A stretch of DNA of 64,000 nt from contig JAJSPD010000027.1 in NCBI GenBank assembly GCA_021307315.1, positions 372,001 to 436,000 of the forward strand. The letters are read 5' to 3'. This document shows positions 56,603-64,000 of the stretch, in pieces. Both the position numbers and the translations under genes were made by a program. This stretch comes from Bisporella sp. PMI_857. Its lineage: Eukaryota > Ascomycota > Leotiomycetes > Helotiales > Helotiaceae. The notes beneath the pieces were generated by a model. That model saw only the letters and a list, made by a program, of their open reading frames with translations. It had not been told where the DNA came from and made no database searches. Every line of letters starts with the position of its first letter. Position 1 is the stretch's first letter.

Positions 56603-57995
56603 TCAACCTTCAGCGATCTCTTCTCGCTCATTTTCCGACGCACCAGCCTCTTCCATATCTTCATTCACCTCCGTCTCACCGTCATCCCGCGACCCTTCGC
56701 TGTCCCATTCGTCTATCGGCTCGTCATCATCTGCTTCCTCGGCTCCAACTTTGGATTTCCGCTTCTTCTCTACGTTCTCTTTTTGAATCCTCCTTCTCGT
56801 CTCTTTCTCCTGCCGCCGCTTCTCCCAGACCTTTTCCTGTTCCTTGATTTCTTCTTTAGTCTTTGTGATATATTCGTGCCACATGACTTTTCCACCACAA
56901 ACGCCCTCTTCGACTTTTGTCATGCGTAGAGTCATCCGAGGTCCTAACTCAACGAGTTTCACGGCACGCTTCTCGACTCTACTCGGATCTCCAAATTCTT
57001 TCTCCTCACGGTCTCTCTCTCTTTGGCGCCTGGAAAGTACTTTCTTCGCTGTAGCTTCTACCACCTCAACCTCAGCATCAGTGTCTACCTCGCTACCACT
57101 GGTCGCATCTGTCATGTAACCCTCGCCCGCTTCTCCACCGATGATAAAGTCTGCAACATCTTCCATTTTCCCAAGGTTTGGCATACCTGCTTTCTTACTT
57201 TTTCCTGTGCTCTGTACATTGAAAACTTTCTCCGCTGCATTGAGTCGCCGTAGTGGCCGTGATAAGCCGATTCTTTTCGTAGTTATGGCATAATGCCTGA
57301 GCTGCAATACATAGGTTCCATCTTTATCCCTCACTCTTTGCAAAAGAAGGACACGGCGGATAGATGATAGCGGCGTGGTTTGTGGTGAAATGGGAGGAAA
57401 CAGAGATTGGAACACAGTCGTGGTAAGTGATTCAAGATGTTTTGGGATATTTGACTCTGGCTCGGACGCAGGAGATACGAAGTCATTCATGACAAGCTGA
57501 GACGATAGATTAGTTAGAGCCTTTTAAACTGATCAAAAGAGAGCATACTAATGGTGGATTCAAGTACTCTTTTCCACCTCCTTTAGGATGCCTGAGGGCT
57601 TTTCTCACATCCTTGCACAAACTATATTTTTCGACATGGAAATGCAATGTTGGTCCTCGTGGAGTAATAGCAAGTCTCATGTTCGTATTGCCTGATTCTG
57701 ACCTCGAGAATAACATCAAGTGGCTGACACCCAAAGGGCCAGCCATTGTAACATAATCTCTCAATTTGTTATTCTTCCTCTCCTTCAGCCTGGCTGCTGT
57801 GCCTGGCTCCATCATCTTTCGCACGTCCTTCACCAGTTGGCTCACACTGGGCCCAACTTCTCCAGCCCCAATGCGAATCACCATGCTCTTTGGCGAGCGC
57901 GAGACTTGGTTTGCAGAAACCGGCTTGGCTTTGGTAGGATTGCCATTGTTTGCGGCGCCTACGTGAGTGCGCTTTTTGGTTCGCCTTCGCGCCAT
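56603..57995 (-). CDS. ssf1: SSF1 / Peter Pan-type Brix-domain ribosome biogenesis protein, 446 aa
   Basis: Nucleolar factor for 60S subunit assembly (27S rRNA processing). Exons 57995-57549 and 57496-56603 (1341 nt, in frame); 52-nt intron. Begins MARRRTKKRTHV, then MVIRIGAGEVGPSVSQLVKD and VTMAGPLGVSHLMLFSRSE, the start of the Brix domain; RGPTLHFHVEKYSLCKDVRK and, after the intron, VMNDF, VFQSLFPPISPQTTPLSSIR, RVLLLQRV and LRHYAI complete it. EEGVCGGKVMWHEYITKT closes the conserved part; the last 90 residues are charged and acidic. It shares a 235-bp divergent promoter with RRP3. Confidence 0.94.
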
Positions 57996-58230
57996 TTTTG
58001 TATTATAGAATTCGTGCTTGAGGTTGCTAATAAAGGTTTTACTGCACTAGACTTCTACCCTCTGTTGGACTAAAAGTCGGAAGGGAAGCTCTATTTTTCT
58101 GTGGGGCAGAATGGCTAGAATAGCCAATCATATATCCCGATAAGCTGATAAGAAACTTGCGACCAAAAAAACTTTGGGAGCCGAAAAGTAGCCCTCATTC
58201 CATTATTTGGGGCTAACATCCACTTCACAC
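57996..58230. promoter_or_regulatory. 235-bp bidirectional promoter of ssf1 and rrp3
   Basis: Space between two start codons of opposite orientation. An AGCCAATCAT (CCAAT-box) is at about 58115-58124, and A-rich tracts follow. Both genes act in ribosome assembly, so shared control is likely. Confidence 0.6.
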
Positions 58231-59799
58231 ATGCGCACCACAACAGAAATGATGTCGTCAGTCAAGAGGAGGAAGGTTGAAAGGGAGGTGGATATGAGTC
58301 TGTCGCCATCAAAAATGGACAAAAAGGATCGGAAGGAGAATAAAGAGAAATGGGATAATCAGAAGGCGGTACCACCATCTGAATCAAAAACTTCCACGCC
58401 ACCATTACCGAGGCCGTCTGCAGATATCTTAGTGGAAGCTGAAGCAGACTTCGGAGAGGAGGCACCAAAGTCGTTCCAAGATTTGGTAGGGACCCATTAT
58501 ATCGCATCTATGACTCCTAACACTGTTTAGGGTATCGTCGAATCATTATGTGAAGCGTGCGAAAAGATAGGATACAAAGCTCCCACCCCAATTCAACGTG
58601 AAGCAATCCCACCTGCTCTTGGTGGCCGAGATCTCATAGGGCTTGCAGAAACTGGTAGTGGAAAGACCGCTGCATTTGCTCTACCTATCCTCCATGCCTT
58701 ATTAAAGAACCCACAACCACTATTTGGACTTGTTCTTGCGCCAACTCGTGAGCTTGCATTCCAAATTTCCCAAGCTTTTGAAGCACTAGGATCCCTCATC
58801 AACGTACGATGCGCGGTTATAGTAGGAGGTATGGACATGGTTCCGCAGGCGATTGCGCTTGGAAAGAAACCTCATATAGTTGTGGCAACACCGGGACGAC
58901 TTCTAGATCACCTGGAGAATACGAAAGGATTCCATTTGCGAGCACTCAAGTATCTCGTTATGGATGAAGCCGATCGACTGATAGATTTTGACTTTGGCCC
59001 GATCATCGACAAGATTCTAAAAGTGCTACCGAGAGAACGAGGAACGTTTTTGTTTTCCGCAACAATGAGCTCGCAGGTTGAGAATCTACAAAGAGCAAGT
59101 TTAAAGAATCCTCTGAGGATCAGCATCAGTGCCAACAAATACCAAACAGTTTCAACTCTGCTACAGAGCTACATATTCATACCTCAGGTACACAAAGACA
59201 CGTACCTAGTGTACTTACTCAATGAATTTGCCGGACAATCAGCGGTAGTGTTCACAAGAACAGTGAATGAGACACAGCGGATAGCGATTCTATTGCGAGC
59301 CCTTGGATTTGGTGCCATTCCTCTCCATGGCCAACTCAACCAATCTGCACGGCTGGGAGCTCTGAATAAGTTCCGTGCTGGTTCTCGTGAGATCCTCGTT
59401 GCGACCGATGTCGCAGCAAGAGGTCTGGATATTCCCTCTGTTGATGTTGTGCTGAACTTCGATTTACCAACAGACAGTAAAACGTACATTCATCGTGTTG
59501 GACGCACAGCCCGTGCTGGCAAGTCGGGACATGCTATCACCCTTGTCTCACAATATGACCTGGAGATCTGGCTGCGAATAGAGGCTGCATTGGGGAAAAA
59601 GCTAGACGAGTACGACACAGTCAAGGATGAGGTTATGGTGTTCAAATCTAGAGTGGAAGAAGCACAAAGACACGCAAGGAATGAGATGAAGGCATTGCAT
59701 GAGGATAGGGGCAATAAGGGAAGCGTTTTGAAGGGGAGGCGACCAAAACCTGGGCAGAAAAGAGACCGGTCTGAGATGGACAGAGGAGAGGAAGGATAG
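58231..59799 (+). CDS. rrp3: DEAD-box ATP-dependent rRNA helicase RRP3, 507 aa
   Basis: Nucleolar helicase for pre-18S rRNA processing (DDX47 group). Exons 58231-58485 and 58531-59799 (1524 nt, in frame); 45-nt intron GTAGGG...CTAACACTGTTTAG. About 80 charged residues precede the core. Motifs: Q-motif [14 protein letters not shown], Walker A AETGSGKT (124-131), [21 protein letters not shown] (230-233), SAT in [26 protein letters not shown] and [10 protein letters not shown]; all catalytic motifs are intact. The C-terminal tail is basic. The ATG at 58231 is the first; an upstream in-frame TTG is not used. [20 protein letters not shown] supports the RRP3 assignment. Confidence 0.96.
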
Positions 59800-60092
59800 C
59801 TACTACTTTAATGGAACAAAAATATACATTGCATCACCACGGGACGTCGTAATCAGAATCCTTAAATACACTCTCTCGGAGTCTGTCTAGCATGTTTAAT
59901 GAAGAAGTGACTCGATCATCTGGAGAATCTCCTCTCCTCTTGATATTCCATGATTCAAGACTGCCCTGAAGCCGCTGGTGCCTGACTCGATAGGCCCACT
60001 CCTCGGCATTTGGCAATGGAGTAGTGGGGTCCAACTTCCATGAAATCGTTTTTGGATCTCCTTCGTAAGAAAACCGTTTGCTTATACCAAGT
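59800..60092. other. intergenic; antisense open frame
   Basis: 293 bp between rrp3 and the CoA-transferase, both on plus. The minus strand carries a 113-codon open frame (59834-60172) discussed among the findings. Confidence 0.5.
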
Positions 60093-61652
60093 ATGATACC
60101 ATCACAGTCTCCCCGATTTGTTCCTACAGCTTCAAGATCATTTTGGCGCAGCAATGGCGTACGCTCGAGAAGCTACAGCTTCCGGCGCAATTTTCGAGCC
60201 ACCGCTAACGAGATGACTCTTCCTCTGAAAGGGATCAAGGTCCTTGATATGACCAGAGTCTTGGCTGGGGTATGCCACCTACTATTTACTGTATGGAAGA
60301 GGCTGAGGCTGTGACTAACCGAGTTTTAGCCATATTGTACACAAATACTTGGAGACCTGGGGTGGGGTGACTCGTGGAAGAGTGAAGTACAACAGGCTGA
60401 TTAGAGCTAGAGCAGAAGTGATAAAGATAGAGCATCCTACAAAAGGTGACGATACACGGCACTGGGGCCCACCATACGCTAAATATACGGATGACTCCTT
60501 AAGGACTGGTGTTGGGGAAAGTGCATATTTCATCTCTGTACGTAAGCTCTATCATCTATACAAACTCTCCATTTATAACGTGTAAACAGGTAAACAGAAA
60601 CAAGAAGTCTGTTGGCCTATCTTTTCAGCACAAAGCCGGAGTAAAGATCTTGCACAAGCTCGCTGCGGAAAGCGATGTCCTGGTAGAGAACTACCTTCCC
60701 GGAACACTGAAGAAATATGGCATGGACTATCCAACCCTTCAGAAACTCAATCCCAAACTTATATACGCCTCTATCACCGGCTATGGACAAACTGGGCCAT
60801 ACTCGGATCGTGCAGGATACGATGTCATGGTCGAGGCAGAGATGGGCCTGATGCATATAACCGGTTCACGAGATGGTCCTCCTGTCAAAGTCGGGGTTGC
60901 TGTTACAGATTTGACTACAGGACTATATACAAGCAATGCTATCATGGCTTCACTCATCATTCGAGGCAAAACAGGTAGGGGCCAACATATTGATGTAGCA
61001 CTGAGTGATTGTCAGGTTGCTACCTTGTCTAATCTGGCAAGCAGCTGCTTAATCAGTGGGGAGAAAGATGAGGGACGGTGGGGAACTGCTCATCGTAGGT
61101 CTGGTCGCGTCCATTGTAAGGAGAACGGGCTTCTAACACAACCCAGCTTCCATTGTACCATATCGATCATACAAAACACAAGACGGAGACATATTATTCG
61201 GTGGGGGAAATGACAGGTTATTCGGCCTTATCTGTGATGGTCTTGGTAAGCCTGAATGGAAAACAGACCCTAGATTTATTATAAATACTCAGCGAGTATC
61301 ACATCGACTGGTTCTTGACAATCTAATTGAATCTGTCACCATAACAAAAACAACACAGGACTGGTTAAAGGTCTTTGAAGGCTCTGGTCTACCATATTCC
61401 GCGGTCAACGATATCCAGGGAACTCTGAACCATAGCCACGTCATAGCAAGAGACATGGTTAAGGAAATGGAGCACCCATACGTGGGACCGATCAAGATGA
61501 TCAATACGCCGGTGAAGTATAGTGAGAGTAAGCCCAGTATCAGGAGTGTTCCTCCAGTACTTGGTGAGCATACAGATGAGGTCTTGAGGGACATCCTAGG
61601 ATTCAGCGAAGCAGATATTCAGGAATTAAAAGACGAAGGTGTGGTGAGATGA
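60093..61652 (+). CDS. mitochondrial CoA-transferase family III (CaiB/BaiF type), 448 aa, five exons
   Basis: Transfers CoA between carboxylic acids; fungal and animal mitochondrial members act on glutarate/succinate-type substrates. Exons: 60093-60269, 60330-60361 (32 nt), 60411-60537, 60590-61094, 61147-61652 (1347 nt, in frame). Residues 1 to about 42 form an Arg/Ser-rich mitochondrial presequence. Then KGIKVLDMTRVLAG|PYCTQILGDLG, VIKIEHPTKGDDTRHWGPP, GYGQTGPYSDRAGYDVMVEA with the catalytic Asp of the family (about 190), GVAVTDLTTGLY and SYKTQDGDILFGGGN. The C-terminal part is complete to VVR. Intron 4 acceptor ACCCAG restores PSIVPYRSY. Closest by pattern to SUGCT-like enzymes. Confidence 0.92.
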
Positions 61653-62195
61653 CCAAGTATAGATAGACCTTACATGCCTCCCTCTCAATAGACTTACTAT
61701 GATATTCTGAAACGGGATTTGAGCCCGGATTTTCTCTCAAACATGAGTTGGTAAACCAAGATAGGAGGTGAGGTGACCTGCACCTGACCTGAACCCACGT
61801 GATCGGCAAATTGATTTTGGTCTCCCTCCAATTTGGTGCGCCTCTGTAGTGAGAAGGCCATCAAACCACTTCTGCAGTCCTATATATCATCCGATTTTAG
61901 ATCGCGGACGTCTTTGCCACTTCTTTGCTACTCCTGTGCAGTCAATGGCACGTCTTTGATTTCGGAAGTCACGCGTGTTTGTTTACTACAAAGTCGGACT
62001 ACACAGCTCCCCAGAAGACTTGACACTATCCTACTACTCCGGGCTCTCAAATGAGTAGTATCTTCTCATAGCCTTACTGAGAGCTAGGCTTTTTAGCAGC
62101 ACGTTAATGAAGTGCTGGCAATTTTCAGCTGACTGAATCATCCGGCGCATACAGACACTTCTACACCAGAACCCCTAAGGCCAGTATATCACATA
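61653..62195. other. intergenic
   Basis: 543 bp; no gene is supported. A tRNA T-arm-like hairpin occurs at 61713-61727 but the rest of a tRNA is missing. Confidence 0.5.
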
Positions 62196-63938
62196 ATGGA
62201 GCCTACCGATCCAAGAACATCAGCGCCCTCTTCCGCAGCGGATGCATCTCCTGCGAAATATGTTCCTCAGTTCTCAGCAGCAACAGAGATGATCTTAAAG
62301 CGGATTAATTCTGGTGCTGGGTCGTCCAACCTTTCCTCTCTGGGCATCACACCGACCGGCGGATTGCCTTCTGGATATGAGGATATGAGACGAAGCGTGA
62401 TGATGGGAATGAAGACATCAATGAATATGGAAATCCCAAGCACACCTGTGAACAAAGGAGGAAGGCGCAATCAAGGCAATCGAGCAAGCATAGGAAGTGC
62501 AGCAAGCGCGTCCGTATCCAAGGCGGCTACGCCTGCGGTCTCCGCAACTGCACAAAAGAATGGCACTCCAAACAGCGTAGGCAAGGGGAAGAAGCCACGG
62601 GCAAAGGCAGGACAGAAGCGGAAGAGAGGACGACAAGAAACAAGCGATGAAGAGAGTGAAGAGGACGAGGATTCAGATGCCATGTCCAAATTGGGCGGGG
62701 ACTCAGACTCAGATGGTTCTGCCGATATCATGGACTTCCCTAAGGTTACGCAATCCGGTCGAGCAATTGTCAAGCCTGCACAGTTTGTGCCAGAAATTAG
62801 AACAACTTCGGCGAGGAAACGTGGCCCCAGTAAGAAGTCACAAGAAATGGCTTTGTGCAAGCGATGTGGACGAGGCCATAGCCCCGACAACAATATGATC
62901 GTGTTCTGCGATGGGTGCAATGGCGGATGGCATCAGATGTGTCATGACCCACAGATATCAAACGAAGAAGTCAAGGACGAAAGTTCAGAATGGTTCTGCT
63001 TAGAATGTTCCCAGAAGAAAGCGCGCAAGTCTGCTCCGAAGGCAGTCTCCGTTTCCTCCAATACCAATACTTCCGTTACGAATTCCAATGCTGCTAATAC
63101 GAATGCTGAGTTAGAGATTAATTCCCACCCTGTAGCGAATGCATCCAGCTCTAATGAATTCAATCCGGCCTTATCTCTTCCTCCTCCGTCGCCACTATTT
63201 GTCAGCTGGGAAGGCCGCAGCTCCGAGGACGTAAGTGATAACCTTTCCTCTTCCTTCCAGATATATAAGAAGTGCTTGGAGCTGAATGACTGACAGGAGA
63301 ATGATTTCAACTAACAGAAACGCGCTTATCTTTCTTCACTCTCGCCTCATAACCTCGTCTCACTTCTGATGCTAGCGACTACTCTCCATCCAGATCTTCC
63401 AATATTCCCATCAAGTCTGCCTGGCACACAAGCACTTCCTGTGTACATATCGCCATTTTCCCGTCCGCCGAGTCAATCAGTTCAGCCAGTTGGGCACGGC
63501 CATCCTGCACAGTACCAAAATTCCATGCATGACAGTAAACCAGCGGTACCACCAAGTTTTCCACCATCAGCAACAACAGGGCTTTTCGCTCGTGCCGAAG
63601 CCAACCCGAATGCTCCGATAAACTTCATCCGCAAGATCGCACCAGGCGCTTCCCAATCAAAGAATAGTCCAAAGAATAGTCCGAAAAATAGCCCAGTCCG
63701 AAAATTGCCAAGAGACTTCAAGCCTGCGAACTCTGCCCCTCCAACTTTGCCAGTACAAGGTGTACCGCAGAATGGTGGTAATGGAAGTCGGGAAAGCACG
63801 CCTCCTAGTCCACCATATCCGAAGGCTGGCCATGGTCTGATGGCAAAGCTCGGACCAGATGATGAAGACATGGAGTGGCTAGTAGATGATAGCGACTTTG
63901 ATGCATTTAGTCACCAGGTCTTTGAACCAGTCGCCTAA
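62196..63938 (+). CDS. PHD-finger protein, 551 aa
   Basis: Exons 62196-63230 and 63318-63938 (1656 nt, in frame); 87-nt intron GTAAGT...CTAACAG. Ser/Ala-rich N-terminus with basic patch KKPRAKAGQKRKRGR and an acidic block SDEESEEDEDSD; then a PHD zinc finger at about 219-270: CKRCGRGHSP...FCDGCNGGWHQMCH...WFCLEC (C4HC3 order complete). After the intron a conserved fungal segment RAYLSSLSPHNLVSLLMLAT and TLHPDLPIFP follows, then Pro/Ser-rich sequence with a KNSPKNSPKNSP repeat (12-nt units at about 63660-63695) and the acidic tail DDEDMEWLVDDSDF. Probable chromatin reader; the partner complex is unknown. Confidence 0.9.
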
Positions 63939-64000
63939 AGGCTGTGATGGGAATGTGAAGGAAGAACTGCAATGCATAACAAGAACTGACCTATGCCGAA
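63939..64000. other. right edge, 3' flank of the PHD-finger gene
   Basis: 62 bp after the stop; nothing is recognised. Confidence 0.5.

Noticed and set aside
56585..56929. 114-codon plus-strand hydrophobic frame
   Set aside because: Antisense shadow of the acidic C-terminus of SSF1 (Glu/Asp codons read as Phe/Leu/Ser).
61690..61780. Possible minus-strand tRNA
   Set aside because: A T-arm-like hairpin (CGGG...CCCG with a TCAAAT loop) is present at 61713-61727, but no matching acceptor stem, D-arm or 7-nt anticodon loop could be built.
1..64000. CRISPR arrays, rRNA genes, bacterial operon signals, riboswitches
   Set aside because: None seen; intron-rich genes and fungal families show this is eukaryotic nuclear DNA.

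Overview
The window comes from a filamentous ascomycete (Pezizomycotina). The genes are split by short introns of about 45-130 nt with CTAAC/CTGAC-type branch points. There are fungal-only families (Zn2Cys6 regulators, a HET-domain protein, an NST1-type coiled-coil protein, a DUF1749-type hydrolase). Large gaps separate the genes in the left part and a denser core-gene layout follows to the right. A Leotiomycete is possible but is only an impression. Gene models were built by hand from splice signals; where exon sums are quoted they close in frame, with the nst1 exception described below.

Left part, about 1.6-27 kb, is accessory. It holds three head-to-head gene pairs: a Baeyer-Villiger monooxygenase (-) with an MDR enoyl/quinone-type reductase (+); a Zn2Cys6 regulator (-) with an MFS transporter (+); and an NmrA-like NAD(P)-binding protein (-) with an alpha/beta hydrolase (+). 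Each of the three shared promoters carries a near-identical palindrome, TCGGAA-(N)-TTCCG, which looks like the site of a cluster regulator. After a decayed gene, a HET-domain gene and a small inverted-repeat element come a second Zn2Cys6 regulator, an O-methyltransferase and a glutathione S-transferase. No polyketide synthase, NRPS or terpene synthase is present, so this is either a catabolic/detoxification cluster (ketone to ester to cleavage products, then conjugation and export) or the tailoring side of a larger cluster beyond the left edge. The NmrA/hydrolase promoter is interrupted by a 604-bp AT-rich element with terminal inverted repeats and a perfect 10-bp target duplication.

Right part, about 27.6-64 kb, is mostly conserved cellular machinery: SEC11 signal peptidase, a multi-pass membrane protein, a BTB/POZ protein, a ubiquitin-conjugating enzyme, a TBC-domain Rab GAP, an nst1-type gene with an apparent one-base frameshift in a poly-A run, a Rho2-type GTPase with a 6-nt microexon, a mitochondrial ribosomal protein of the L28/mL40 type, a DUF1749-type hydrolase, a 296-residue disordered protein and a 142-residue basic protein. 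These are followed by SSF1 and the DEAD-box helicase RRP3 (head-to-head over 235 bp), a mitochondrial CoA-transferase and a PHD-finger protein. A decayed coding stretch lies on the minus strand at about 40.2-41 kb in an otherwise gene-poor 3.6-kb interval.
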